Positions 14,914-24,009 of a stretch of DNA of 49,333 bases are shown here, one piece after another (position 1 is the first letter of the stretch; each line of letters opens with the position of its first letter). A program made the translations under genes and the position numbers. Below the pieces are notes generated by a model that saw nothing but the letters and a program-made list of their open reading frames with translations, was not told the DNA's origin and did not search any database. Source of the stretch: Deltaproteobacteria bacterium (GTDB lineage: Bacteria > Desulfobacterota > Desulfobacteria > Desulfobacterales > ETH-SRB1); NCBI GenBank assembly GCA_030272815.1, contig JAJSZT010000021.1, positions 1 to 49,333 on the forward strand, written 5' to 3'.

Positions 14914-15196
14914 GCCCACTCGCTCCGCTCATTAGAGGCACAGAGCACGCAGAGGGTTTCATCTTATTTATTTTCGCTGAAAGGGCGAAAAGAAATAAAC
15001 CTAAGCCCTTCGGGCAGATTACGCTCACTTTGATCAACCAGGATATTCAGATAATTGGGGCAGCGTCATATTATAGCTTTCTATAATGCCATCAAATGAA
15101 GCTTCTGAGGTTTTCTGTTTACCGTCCTCTCAACGGTAAACAGAAAATTAAAATTCTCTCTGCGTTCTCTGCGTTCTTTGCGGCTTTGCGGTGAAT
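14914..15196. repeat. Repeat-rich hisD-serC intergenic region
   Basis: The divergent gap of about 530 bp contains a GCACAGAGCACGCAGAGG block near 14937 and a CTCTGCGTTCTCTGCG block near 15156, which are inverted relatives of each other. Between them is a perfect 15-bp hairpin (15111-15125 with 15133-15147, arm TTTTCTGTTTACCGT, loop 7). There is no T-tract after the hairpin. It looks like a composite extragenic repeat rather than a terminator, but it would lie in any long serC leader transcript. Confidence 0.55.
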
Positions 15197-15227
15197 AATT
15201 ACAAATATTTGATTGGAGAAAAACATT

Positions 15228-16313
15228 ATGGAAAACAGAATCTATAATTTTAATGCAGGACCGGCAGCCCTTCCCCTAAGTGTTCTTGAGGAGATAAGGG
15301 ATTCGTTTTTAAATTACAACGGATCTGGAATGTCTGTTACCGAGATCAGCCACAGATCGCAATGGTTTGATGACATAATTAATGATGCAGTAGAAAGAAT
15401 AGAGCGCCTCTTAAAACTGGATGAAAAATTTCATGTGCTTTTCATACAGGGAGGAGCCAGTATGCAGTTTTGCATGATTCCCATGAATTTTCTTAGTAAA
15501 AAGAATGCCGCAGATTATGTTAATACAGGCACATGGTCAACTAAAGCGATAAAGGAAGCTGTGATACTGGATAAAAAAGTAAATATCGTGGCATCTTCTG
15601 AAGACAGAGATTTTACATATATACCCCGCAATATCCAGTTCAGCAGCGACAGCGTTTATGTTCATATTACATCAAACAACACAATAAAGGGAACCCAGTG
15701 GGCATCTTTTCCCGATACCGGCGGCGTTCCGCTAATAGTTGATATGTCTTCTGATATAATGAGCAGATCTTTGGATATGAACAAATTCAGTCTGATATAT
15801 GCGGGAGCACAAAAAAATATCGGTCCTGCAGGGGTTTGCATGGTGATAATTCATGATGATATGCTGGAACTGGTGCAGGAAAATCTGCCTTCCATGCTGG
15901 ACTATACAATTTACTCTTCCAAAAATTCAATGTATAATACCCCTCCGTGTTTTGCTGTTTATACTATTCAGCTTGTGATGAAATGGCTGGAAGAAGATAT
16001 CGGCGGACTCGAAAACATGGAGAAAATAAACCGTAAAAAGGCTGAGTTATTATACGGTGTTATTGATTCAAGCGCCTTTTATGAAGGCACTGCAGAGACC
16101 GATAGCCGTTCACTTATGAATGTAACTTTTCGCCTTCCGAACGAAGATCTGGAAAAGCTGTTTGTTCAGGAAGCCTTTGAAAATGGTATGGGTGGTCTTA
16201 AGGGGCATCGGTCGGTCGGAGGTTGCAGGGCATCTATATACAATGCCACGACTATCGAGGCAGTTGAGGCTTTGACTGACTTTATGAAGACGTTTGAAAA
16301 GAAAAAGGGATAA
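15228..16313 (+). CDS. serC: Phosphoserine aminotransferase
   Basis: A 361-residue PLP-dependent class V aminotransferase that makes 3-phosphoserine from 3-phosphohydroxypyruvate and glutamate; in many bacteria it also makes 4-phosphohydroxythreonine for pyridoxal phosphate. The ATG at 15228 follows GGAGAA by 7 nt. The N-terminus NFNAGPAALP is the family signature, QGGASMQF binds the cofactor phosphate, and the PLP lysine lies in YAGAQKNIGPAG. C-terminal GHRSVGGCRASIYNA is conserved. pdxA, the next step of the PLP pathway, lies 3 kb away beyond uvrA on the other strand. Confidence 0.98.
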   Translation: MENRIYNFNAGPAALPLSVLEEIRDSFLNYNGSGMSVTEISHRSQWFDDIINDAVERIERLLKLDEKFHVLFIQGGASMQFCMIPMNFLSKKNAADYVNTGTWSTKAIKEAVILDKKVNIVASSEDRDFTYIPRNIQFSSDSVYVHITSNNTIKGTQWASFPDTGGVPLIVDMSSDIMSRSLDMNKFSLIYAGAQKNIGPAGVCMVIIHDDMLELVQENLPSMLDYTIYSSKNSMYNTPPCFAVYTIQLVMKWLEEDIGGLENMEKINRKKAELLYGVIDSSAFYEGTAETDSRSLMNVTFRLPNEDLEKLFVQEAFENGMGGLKGHRSVGGCRASIYNATTIEAVEALTDFMKTFEKKKG

Positions 16314-16316
16314 GTG

Positions 16317-16342
16317 CAGGGGCCAGGGGCCAGGGGCCAGGG
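16317..16342. repeat. Short GGGGCCA tandem repeat
   Basis: Three exact heptads of GGGGCCA (16319-16339) lie between the convergent 3' ends of serC and uvrA. No hairpin terminator is obvious there. Confidence 0.8.
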
Positions 16343-16357
16343 ATCGGGGAGTAGGGG

Positions 16358-19174
16358 TTATGATAAGAATTTTTTTAGAAATTGTCCGGTATAAGACTCG
16401 TTAATCTCTGCTATTTCTTCCGGAGTTCCGCATCCAATAATATTTCCGCCTTCATCGCCGCCCTCAGGGCCAAGATCTATTATGTAGTCGGCTGATTTGA
16501 TAACCTCCATGTTGTGTTCAATTACAATAACTGTATTGCCTGCATCCACAAGTCTGTTAAGCACATTAAGAAGTTTCTGTATATCATCGATATGAAGGCC
16601 GGTTGTAGGCTCGTCAAGTATATATATTGTTCTTCCGGTACCTTTTTTGCTGAGTTCGCGTGACAGCTTGACACGCTGGGCTTCTCCTCCCGATAGAGTT
16701 GTAGCCGGCTGGCCGAGATGGATGTAACCTATGCCGACGTCAACAAGTGTTTGCAGTTTTGATCGTATGTTGGTTATATTCTCAAAAAACTTGACAGACT
16801 GATTTACAGTCATATCGAGAACATCCGCTATATTTTTGCCCTTGTACTTAACTTCGAGAGTTTCGCGGTTGTATCTTTTTCCATGACACACATCGCATGC
16901 AACATAAACGTCCGGCAGGAAATGCATTTCTATCTTTATTATGCCATCGCCATTACATGCCTCGCATCTTCCGCCCTTAACATTGAAGCTGAAACGGCCC
17001 GGTTTGTACCCACGCATTCTTGCTTCGACCGTTCTTGAAAAAAGTTCTCTTATAAAAGTAAATACACCTGTATAAGTCCCGGGATTGGAACGGGGCGTTC
17101 TCCCAATTGGAGACTGATCAATATTAACCACTTTATCGATTTGTTTAAGTCCAACTACATCTTTGAGCTTTCCTGACGGTATCCTGCTGTGATATATTCG
17201 CTGGGCAAGGGAGCGGTAAAGTGTCTCAAGGACAAGGGTGGATTTTCCGGAGCCGGATACACCTGTTATACAGATGAAACAGCCAAGGGGAAATCTCACA
17301 TCAATATTCTTGAGATTGTTTTCAGAGGCTCCTTTGATTACTATTTCTTTTCCCTGAACTTTGCGCCTTTTTGCCGGCACCTCAATTTTTTTACGCCGGG
17401 AAAGATACTGGCCGGTCAATGAATTTTTATCCTTTAGAAGTTCTTTGGGTGTGCCTGAAAATACTACCTGCCCGCCGTTAATACCGGCCCCTGGTCCCAT
17501 GTCTATTACATAATCAGAAGACAGTATTGTCTCTTCATCGTGCTCTACAACGAGAATAGTATTTCCATAATTGCGCATTTGCAGAAGTGTTCCGATAAGA
17601 CGTTGATTATCCCTTTGATGAAGGCCAATGCTGGGCTCATCCAGAACATACAGAACTCCCGTTAATTTCGATCCGATCTGCGTTGCAAGACGTATTCTCT
17701 GGCTTTCTCCGCCTGAAAGAGTGTAGGCCGATCTGGCAAGAGTAAGATATGACAGGCCAACATTGTCAAGAAAGCCAAGTCTTTCAATAAGTTCTTTTAG
17801 AATTCTTTTAGCAATGATCTTTTTTTTGCCGGAAAGTTCAAGATTTTTTAAAAAACTATATGCTTTTGTTACAGTAAAAGCTGTTATCTCAGATATGGTA
17901 AGCCCGCCGACTTTTACAGCTCTGCTTCCTTTATTTAGTTTTGTCCCCTGGCATTCCGGGCAGGGACGGAAACTCATATAGTGCTTAATTTCCTCTCTTG
18001 CCTGAAAAGAATCCGTCTCCAGGTAACGCCTTTCCAATTTTGGTATTATGCCTTCAAATGGTTTTTTGTAGTTAAAACGGCGATTGTTCCGTTCAAAATA
18101 AAATGATATTTGTTCATTTCCTGATCCGTAAAGAAGAACTTTTTTAAAATTATCCGGCAGATCCTTATAGGGTGTATAGATATCAACGCCATAATGCATG
18201 GTCAAAGAATCTAAAAATTCAAAAAAATGAACTGAATTTCTGTTAGCCCACAAAATAACTGCGCCTTCTCTTAAAGATAGTTCGGGATTCGGAATTATTT
18301 GGTCAGGGTCAAATACATTTGTTGAGCCAAGGCCATCACATTTCGGGCATGCGCCTTGCGGAGAATTAAAGGAAAAACTGGCAGGTGTAAATTCAGGATA
18401 GCTTATACCGCAAGTTATGCATGCTGATTTTTCGTTGAAGATAACAGGCTTTTTACCTGAAACATCAACCATAGCTATGCCGTCTGACTGAGATACGGCC
18501 AGCTCTAAAGAATCTGCAAGCCTGTTTTTAATATTTTCTTTAACAACCAGGCGATCGACAACAACATCGATAGTGTGCTTCTTGTTTTTATCAAGCTTAT
18601 CAATATTCTCTATTTCAAATGTTTTGCCGTTGATACGTATGCGAGCGAAACCATCTCTTTTAAGACGTTTTAAGAGTTTTTCATGAGTTCCTTTCTGGTC
18701 GGCAACAAGAGGCGATAAAATAGTGATTTTGGCCCCTTCAGGCATTGACATGACTTTATCCACGGTCTGGTCAAGCGTTTGCGAAGTAATGGGCTTCCCG
18801 CATTTATAACAGTGAGGCGTACCTGTCCTGGCAAATAGAAGACGGAGATAATCATAAATTTCAGTAACTGTGCCAACGGTTGATCTGGGGTTATGGCTGG
18901 CTGTTTTTTGTTCAATTGCAATGGCGGGCGAGAGGCCCTCAATCATGTCAACATCCGGTTTGTCCATACGTTCTAAAAACTGACGTGCATAAGTAGAAAG
19001 AGATTCAACATACCTGCGTTGACCTTCTGCATAAAGAGTGTCAAAAGCAAGTGTTGATTTACCCGACCCCGACAAACCCGTTATAATAACTAATTTATTT
19101 CTGGGCAGTTCGACGTCTATATTTTTCAGATTATGCTGTCTGGCGCCATGTATTTTTATTTTTTCGGATTTCAT
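16358..19174 (-). CDS. uvrA: Excinuclease ABC subunit A
   Basis: A 938-residue damage-recognition ATPase of nucleotide excision repair, normal length for the family. It has two ABC modules: Walker A GLSGSGKST at residues 33-41 and GVSGSGKST near 640, each with an LSGGE signature (LSGGESQRIRLA, LSGGEAQRVKLS) and LDEP Walker B. Zinc-binding Cys pairs are seen at CYKCGKP, at CITCG...CPKCDG, and at CEACNGDG...CDVCHGKRYN. UvrA2 loads UvrB at lesions in the cytoplasm. It is convergent with serC and about 100 bp upstream (minus strand) of nothing but a short gap before pdxA. No LexA-type box was identified. Confidence 0.99.
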   Translation of the reverse strand: MKSEKIKIHGARQHNLKNIDVELPRNKLVIITGLSGSGKSTLAFDTLYAEGQRRYVESLSTYARQFLERMDKPDVDMIEGLSPAIAIEQKTASHNPRSTVGTVTEIYDYLRLLFARTGTPHCYKCGKPITSQTLDQTVDKVMSMPEGAKITILSPLVADQKGTHEKLLKRLKRDGFARIRINGKTFEIENIDKLDKNKKHTIDVVVDRLVVKENIKNRLADSLELAVSQSDGIAMVDVSGKKPVIFNEKSACITCGISYPEFTPASFSFNSPQGACPKCDGLGSTNVFDPDQIIPNPELSLREGAVILWANRNSVHFFEFLDSLTMHYGVDIYTPYKDLPDNFKKVLLYGSGNEQISFYFERNNRRFNYKKPFEGIIPKLERRYLETDSFQAREEIKHYMSFRPCPECQGTKLNKGSRAVKVGGLTISEITAFTVTKAYSFLKNLELSGKKKIIAKRILKELIERLGFLDNVGLSYLTLARSAYTLSGGESQRIRLATQIGSKLTGVLYVLDEPSIGLHQRDNQRLIGTLLQMRNYGNTILVVEHDEETILSSDYVIDMGPGAGINGGQVVFSGTPKELLKDKNSLTGQYLSRRKKIEVPAKRRKVQGKEIVIKGASENNLKNIDVRFPLGCFICITGVSGSGKSTLVLETLYRSLAQRIYHSRIPSGKLKDVVGLKQIDKVVNIDQSPIGRTPRSNPGTYTGVFTFIRELFSRTVEARMRGYKPGRFSFNVKGGRCEACNGDGIIKIEMHFLPDVYVACDVCHGKRYNRETLEVKYKGKNIADVLDMTVNQSVKFFENITNIRSKLQTLVDVGIGYIHLGQPATTLSGGEAQRVKLSRELSKKGTGRTIYILDEPTTGLHIDDIQKLLNVLNRLVDAGNTVIVIEHNMEVIKSADYIIDLGPEGGDEGGNIIGCGTPEEIAEINESYTGQFLKKFLS

Positions 19175-19270
19175 AGTTAGAATATTTGCAACCGTTTACA
19201 GTTGTCGGTTTACAGTTCACAGTTTTTTCAATGAACTATGCAACGACTGAAGCATTTTAACCGGTAATCG

Positions 19271-20287
19271 TTAACCGTTACCGCTATTTTTATACGCCGC
19301 ATGTTCAGCCGCCATATTTATTGCTGCTACAAGGCTGCCGGGATCTGCTTTTCCGGTTCCTGCGATATCATAAGCAGTCCCATGGTCAACAGAAGTTCTA
19401 ATTATCGGCAGCCCGAGAGTTGTATTAACTCCATCGGTAAAGTGCAACAGCTTAAATGGGATAAGCCCCTGGTCATGATACATGCAGACAACAGCATCAT
19501 AACGTCCGTTTGCAGCGTGATAAAATACGGTGTCAGGAGGGAAGGGGCCGGAAACATCAAACCCTTTCTTGCTCGCTGAATCTATTGCCGGCAAAATAAT
19601 TGTTTCTTCCTCATCTCCAAACATTCTTTCTTCCCCTGCATGAGGATTTAAGCCTGCTACAGCAATTCGGGGTTTTTTGAAACCAAAACTATAATGAAGA
19701 GCGTGCCATGTAATTTGTATGGTTTTAACAATTCGTTCTTTTGAAAGTTCGGCTGAAACATTTTTTAAGGGAATGTGAATGGTTACAAGAACCACGCGGA
19801 GTTTTCTGCCGGCCAGCATCATTGCAAAATTATCAGTTTTAGTGCGCTCTGCAAGGAGTTCCGTGTGACCGCTGAACTTGCTGCCTGCCTTCTGCATGGC
19901 TGCCTTATTTATAGGGCATGTAACAATAGCGCCGATACTTCCACTGATTGCCAAATCTGTCGCGGTTGTTATGTATTTTATCATTGCAGTTCCTGTTTGA
20001 ACTGTGGGTTTACCCCAGGATATTTTATCCTTATTAAGTTTGAATAAGCTTAAAACATCAATCCGTCCGTATTTATATGCGCCCGAAACAGGGGTTTTAA
20101 CATCTTTTATTTTAAGAGTGCTTGATATGCTTTTTTTTGCAAGTTCCAGCACCCCTAAATCTCCTATTACAAGCGGTTTGCAGATTTTATAAATTAAAGG
20201 GGATGAGAGAGCCTTGAGTATAATCTCAGGGCCGATACCAACAGGATCTCCCATGGTAATTCCAATAACGGGGCGATAATTATGCAT
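19271..20287 (-). CDS. pdxA: 4-hydroxythreonine-4-phosphate dehydrogenase
   Basis: A 338-residue NAD-dependent dehydrogenase of the DXP-dependent vitamin B6 pathway. Recognised segments are GDPVGIGPEI (residues 13-22), CPINKAAM, SGHTELLAERT with a metal/substrate His, GLNPHAGEERMFGDEE, GPFPPDTVF, and the metal-binding MYHDQGLIPFK followed by HGTAYDIAG. AAGG lies 8 nt before the ATG. Together with serC it would supply the two consecutive enzymes toward 3-amino-1-hydroxyacetone phosphate. It may be co-transcribed with uvrA (gap about 96 bp). Confidence 0.98.
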   Translation of the reverse strand: MHNYRPVIGITMGDPVGIGPEIILKALSSPLIYKICKPLVIGDLGVLELAKKSISSTLKIKDVKTPVSGAYKYGRIDVLSLFKLNKDKISWGKPTVQTGTAMIKYITTATDLAISGSIGAIVTCPINKAAMQKAGSKFSGHTELLAERTKTDNFAMMLAGRKLRVVLVTIHIPLKNVSAELSKERIVKTIQITWHALHYSFGFKKPRIAVAGLNPHAGEERMFGDEEETIILPAIDSASKKGFDVSGPFPPDTVFYHAANGRYDAVVCMYHDQGLIPFKLLHFTDGVNTTLGLPIIRTSVDHGTAYDIAGTGKADPGSLVAAINMAAEHAAYKNSGNG

Positions 20288-20972
20288 TTATATGACCTTA
20301 AGTATATTAGTTGAAGCTGTTGCCGTAAAGCCGGCAAATTTTTAATATATTACAAAACACATATTATTTTCAAACAAATTAATTAAATTGCATTTAACTA
20401 TATGATGATTTTTAAGATATTTTATTCAACAGAGACACAAGCGATTTTTTTTGAAAATTAAAGATAATGGAAGCATTAGCAAGCTTTTTGAATAGGATAT
20501 TATTGTAAAGAATTATGCTGATAATGATGGATCTGCATAAAATAGTTGAAGAAAAATCTCATTGCAAAAATGTTTGTATTTAGAAGCAGTTGCCTGTATG
20601 ATTAAATATAGATTAATAAAAACAGATGCCTATAAATTGTTAATAACTTTTTAACAAACAAGTGTAAAACATTATTCTTCAGGTTTGACAGAAAGTTCCA
20701 GATAGCTTAATCAAGCCATTAAATTTTCACGCGGGTTTTTACCAGAAACTTTTAAATTTTCAAACAGATTCTTCTATATGTTTCAAAATCTTTTTTTAAA
20801 TTTCCGCTTGAATATTTTATATAAGTTATATTTATCAAAAGAGCCATTGAAACCCTTTCTAACCAATAATACTTCTTCCAAACAGTTTGATTTTTTATAG
20901 TTTGCAAAGTTATTTCTTCTATTTTTAATATCATTAACCTTATATTTTTTGGAATATGGATTATAAAGCTCT
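20288..20972. other. Long AT-rich gap between pdxA and the dnaA homologue
   Basis: About 685 bp without a convincing gene; a 60-codon minus-strand frame at 20752-20934 has no family features. TTGTTAA (20638-20644) and TTAACAA (20652-20658) form a perfect 7-bp inverted repeat that could be a regulator site. I found no clear cluster of TTATCCACA-type DnaA boxes, so I do not call an origin here. Confidence 0.6.
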
Positions 20973-22322
20973 ATGAAACAAATATGGGAACAAGTAAAAT
21001 TATCAATTAAAAAACAAATTCCTGGACATAGCTACAGAATGTGGATTGAACCCGTGGACTTTATAGAATGCAAGGAAAACTGTATTGTGCTCTCATGTAC
21101 AAATACTTTTTCAAAAAAACGTATTCTTGACCACTATGGTTCAATTATAAAAACAGAAATAAAAAGAACTTCCGGTAAAGCATACAATCTTGGTCTCGAG
21201 GTTTCCTGTAAAAAGTTTAAAAAAGGGAACTCAGGTTTTGAAAAGGATAATAGTATCCAGCTACCTTTGCCTGGGGTTAATGTGCGTCCATATAATGGCC
21301 GCCTATTAAGAAAAGATTTTACTTTTGATCAGTTTGTTGTCGGCAACAATAATGACTTTGCTTATTTAGCGGCACTTGACCTTGCTTCAAAAAAGAATTC
21401 GCAGCAAAATTCCTTATTTTTATTATCAAAGATCGGAATGGGGAAAAGCCATCTTTCTCAGGCTATAGGTCACCATATAATATCTCAATATCCGACAGAA
21501 CATGTATCTTATATAACCGCTGAAGATTTTACCAATGAAATGGTTAATGCTTTCAGGAATGGTTCAATTGATGAATTCAAAAAAAAATACAGGAATGAAT
21601 GTGATGTATTGCTTCTTGAAGATGTGCATTCTTTAAGTGGGAAGGAGCGTACACAGATCGAGCTGGCTTTAATTCTTGATTACCTTTTTGAAGCAGATAA
21701 GAAAATAATTTTTTCAAGTTGTTACCTCCCTTCTGACATTCCTAAACTTAATGAAAAGTTGATATCGCGGTTTTCATACGGTCTTATTTCAAATATTGGC
21801 CCTCCTGGTTTCAGGACAAGAATCAAAATATTACAGAAAAAATCGAAAAATAATGGGCATAATTTACCTGAGGAAGTAATCGAGTATTTAGCCAGTGAAC
21901 TTACAGCGGATGTCAGGCAGCTTGAGAGCGGACTTATAGGAGTTACAGCCAAGTCATCAATTCTTGGAGTGCCGATCGACCTTGATCTTGCGGAAAGTGT
22001 AACCCGGAATATAGTCAGGCAACGTAAAAATATTACAATAGATGTTATCAAGAAACTTGTTTGCAAGCATTTCAATATTGCCATAAAAGATATTATTTCG
22101 AGTTCCCGAAAACAAAACTTTGTTCGTCCAAGACAAATAGCAATTTATCTTTCAAGGAGATATACGGATTCACCTCTTCAGACAATTGGTAAAAGTTTCA
22201 ACAGATATCATGCTACAGCCCTTCATTCCATTGGTATCGTTGAACGAGGGTTAAAAGAAAAAGGAACTCTGCAGAGACAGGTGGAAATTCTTAGCAAGAA
22301 ACTTGAATCCGGTAAATTCTGA
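20973..22322 (+). CDS. Divergent DnaA-family initiator ATPase
   Basis: A 449-residue protein with all four DnaA regions: domain I (1-75, WEQVKLSIKKQIPGHSYRMW), a short linker, AAA+ core (about 115-330) and a domain IV helix-turn-helix (about 355-430). It departs from canonical DnaA at key places. Walker A reads SKIGMGKSH (152-160) instead of GGxGxGKTH. Walker B is LLLEDVH rather than LLIDDIQ. The DNA-binding signature is NRYHATALHS (410-419) instead of the usual GGRDHSTVxHA. The arginine-finger region ISRFSYGL is kept. It may be the organism's main initiator or, more likely, a second DnaA paralogue. No dnaN, recF or gyrB follows; the next gene is a flavoprotein. Confidence 0.9.
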   Translation: MKQIWEQVKLSIKKQIPGHSYRMWIEPVDFIECKENCIVLSCTNTFSKKRILDHYGSIIKTEIKRTSGKAYNLGLEVSCKKFKKGNSGFEKDNSIQLPLPGVNVRPYNGRLLRKDFTFDQFVVGNNNDFAYLAALDLASKKNSQQNSLFLLSKIGMGKSHLSQAIGHHIISQYPTEHVSYITAEDFTNEMVNAFRNGSIDEFKKKYRNECDVLLLEDVHSLSGKERTQIELALILDYLFEADKKIIFSSCYLPSDIPKLNEKLISRFSYGLISNIGPPGFRTRIKILQKKSKNNGHNLPEEVIEYLASELTADVRQLESGLIGVTAKSSILGVPIDLDLAESVTRNIVRQRKNITIDVIKKLVCKHFNIAIKDIISSSRKQNFVRPRQIAIYLSRRYTDSPLQTIGKSFNRYHATALHSIGIVERGLKEKGTLQRQVEILSKKLESGKF

Positions 22323-22359
22323 CCTCCTTTTGCAAAGGTCTCAACCTGGCTAACTTTCA

Positions 22360-23739
22360 ATGGCAATTAGTGATAAAACTTTCAAAAAGCTTAAAGATAT
22401 AGCAGGCAAGTCCAATTTCAGCAGAGCTAAGGAGGACCTTGTATGCTATGCTTATGATGCAACTGCGCAGACTTATCTGCCTGACGCAGTCCTGTTCCCG
22501 CAAAATGCCCTGGAAATTTCTGCTATTCTAAAGCTCGCCAATAAAGATAGTTTTTTTGTTATCCCAAGAGGGGCCGGTTCCGGGATGACAGGAGGATCTC
22601 TTGCCGTAAAGGGGGGGATTATCCTTGCCATGACCCGTTTTAACCGTATTCTAAAAATAGATAAGGAAAATCTTATTGCCAGTGTTGAGCCGGGTGTTGT
22701 TACAGGCCGTTTTCATAAAGCTGTTGAAAAGGAAAATCTTTTTTATCCCCCGGATCCCTCGAGTTCTGAATTTTGTACCTTGGGCGGCAACCTGGCAGAA
22801 TGCGCAGGAGGCCCACGTGCAGTTAAATATGGGGTTACCCGTGATTACGTGCTTGGGATAGAAGCGGTTCTTCCAACTGGAGAAATTATAAATACTGGAG
22901 TAAGTACAACCAAGGGGGTAGTAGGTTATGACCTGACCCGGCTTTTTATTGGATCAGAAGGGACGCTAGGCGTAATTACGCGTATGACTCTCAGGCTTTT
23001 ACCACTTCCCGAGGCAGTCAGTACTATGACCGCTGTTTTTAATAATATGGAAACCGCTGCAAAGGCGGTTTCAGCGATCATTCGATACGGCATAATACCG
23101 CGGACCATAGAATATATGGATAATGCTTCAATTAGATGTGTTGAAGAGTATCTTAATATGGGACTGCCTGTTAATTCTGAGGCATTGCTTTTAATTGATG
23201 TCGATGGAAAAGAGAAAGAGGTTGAAATTGCAATAAATCAGATAAAAGAACTTTGTATTTCTCAGGGGGCTGCGAATGTGGAAAAAGCCAGGACTAAAGA
23301 GGATGCCGCTAAACTCTGGAAAGCTCGAAAGGCGATCTCGCCGGCTTTGTTTAGATATGGCCGGGATAAGATTAATGAGGATATTGTAGTTCCCAGAAAC
23401 AAAATACCTGATATGGTAAAAAAAATAGATGAATTAAGAAAAAAAACCGGACTTGCTATGGTGAGTTTCGGCCATGCCGGCGACGGAAATATTCATTTTA
23501 ATATAATGCTTGATAAAAAGAATAAAGAAGAGCTTAAAAAGGCAGAAGCCGCAGTTGAAGCTTTATTTGGATATACACTCGAACTGGGCGGAACTATTTC
23601 AGGCGAACATGGTGTCGGTATAACCAAGTCGCCTTATATTCAAAAAGAGATAGGGGCTGTGGAGCTCGGCCTTATGAAAAAAATAAAAAAAATTTTTGAT
23701 CCGAACGGTGTATTAAATCCCGGTAAAATTTTTCCTTAA
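22360..23739 (+). CDS. glcD: GlcD-type FAD-linked 2-hydroxyacid dehydrogenase
   Basis: A 459-residue flavoprotein with an N-terminal FAD_binding_4 domain (PRGAGSGMTGG near residues 68-78, SVEPGV, 'CTLGGNLAECAGGPRAVKYG', FIGSEGTLGVIT) and a C-terminal FAD-oxidase domain (VSFGHAGDGNIHFN, GGTISGEHGVGITK). It oxidises glycolate or D-lactate and passes electrons to a quinone or FeS partner; the substrate cannot be told from sequence alone. Usual partners (GlcF-like FeS protein) are absent here. It follows the dnaA homologue by 37 bp and may share its transcript. Confidence 0.92.
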   Translation: MAISDKTFKKLKDIAGKSNFSRAKEDLVCYAYDATAQTYLPDAVLFPQNALEISAILKLANKDSFFVIPRGAGSGMTGGSLAVKGGIILAMTRFNRILKIDKENLIASVEPGVVTGRFHKAVEKENLFYPPDPSSSEFCTLGGNLAECAGGPRAVKYGVTRDYVLGIEAVLPTGEIINTGVSTTKGVVGYDLTRLFIGSEGTLGVITRMTLRLLPLPEAVSTMTAVFNNMETAAKAVSAIIRYGIIPRTIEYMDNASIRCVEEYLNMGLPVNSEALLLIDVDGKEKEVEIAINQIKELCISQGAANVEKARTKEDAAKLWKARKAISPALFRYGRDKINEDIVVPRNKIPDMVKKIDELRKKTGLAMVSFGHAGDGNIHFNIMLDKKNKEELKKAEAAVEALFGYTLELGGTISGEHGVGITKSPYIQKEIGAVELGLMKKIKKIFDPNGVLNPGKIFP

Positions 23740-23760
23740 TATTTTATTAGTTTTTCAATC

Positions 23761-23958
23761 CTATTGCATCTTTATTGATAGAACATCTGAAGATACAATG
23801 TCGTTCAATATTTCCAGTCTGGTATTTTGATCACATTCTATAGAGCAACGCAATCTTAGCGAACAATAGTTTTTACATATAGTATCATTGAGATCGAAAT
23901 TGCCAAAACATCCCAAGTAATTATCAAAAGACTTATTATTAGTTAGTTTTTTTTTCAT
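23761..23958 (-). CDS. Small Cys-rich conserved protein
   Basis: A 65-residue protein with five cysteines in CFGNFDLNDTICKNYC then SLRLRCSIEC, spaced C-x10-C-x3-C-x5-C-x3-C, followed by DQNTRLEILND. I recall similar small proteins in sulfate-reducing deltaproteobacteria but know no function; the Cys pattern suggests metal or FeS binding. AAGGA lies 7 nt before the ATG, which supports expression. It converges on glcD and precedes the suhB 3' end on the same strand. Confidence 0.6.
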   Translation of the reverse strand: MKKKLTNNKSFDNYLGCFGNFDLNDTICKNYCSLRLRCSIECDQNTRLEILNDIVSSDVLSIKMQ

Positions 23959-23973
23959 ACGCTGTCCTTTAGC

Positions 23974-24009
23974 GAGACCTTTGCAAAAAGCTCAATTTTC
24001 AAAGGTCTC
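23974..24009 (-). terminator. Hairpin at the suhB 3' end
   Basis: GAGACCTTTG (23974-23983) and CAAAGGTCTC (24000-24009) are perfect 10-bp arms overlapping the last codons of suhB. There is no U-run. The same GAGACCTTTGCAAA-like word recurs near 22326-22343 and 29488-29498, so it may be a dispersed extragenic motif as well as a terminator. Confidence 0.5.

Noticed and set aside
16317-16342. GGGGCCA repeats as a CRISPR-like array
   Set aside because: There are only three heptads with no spacers; no CRISPR structure exists in the window.
20752-20934. A 60-codon minus-strand frame upstream of the dnaA homologue
   Set aside because: It has low-complexity composition and no Shine-Dalgarno or family features.
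20288-20972. Possible replication origin next to the dnaA homologue
   Set aside because: No cluster of DnaA boxes or 13-mer repeats could be picked out, and dnaN/gyrB are not nearby.
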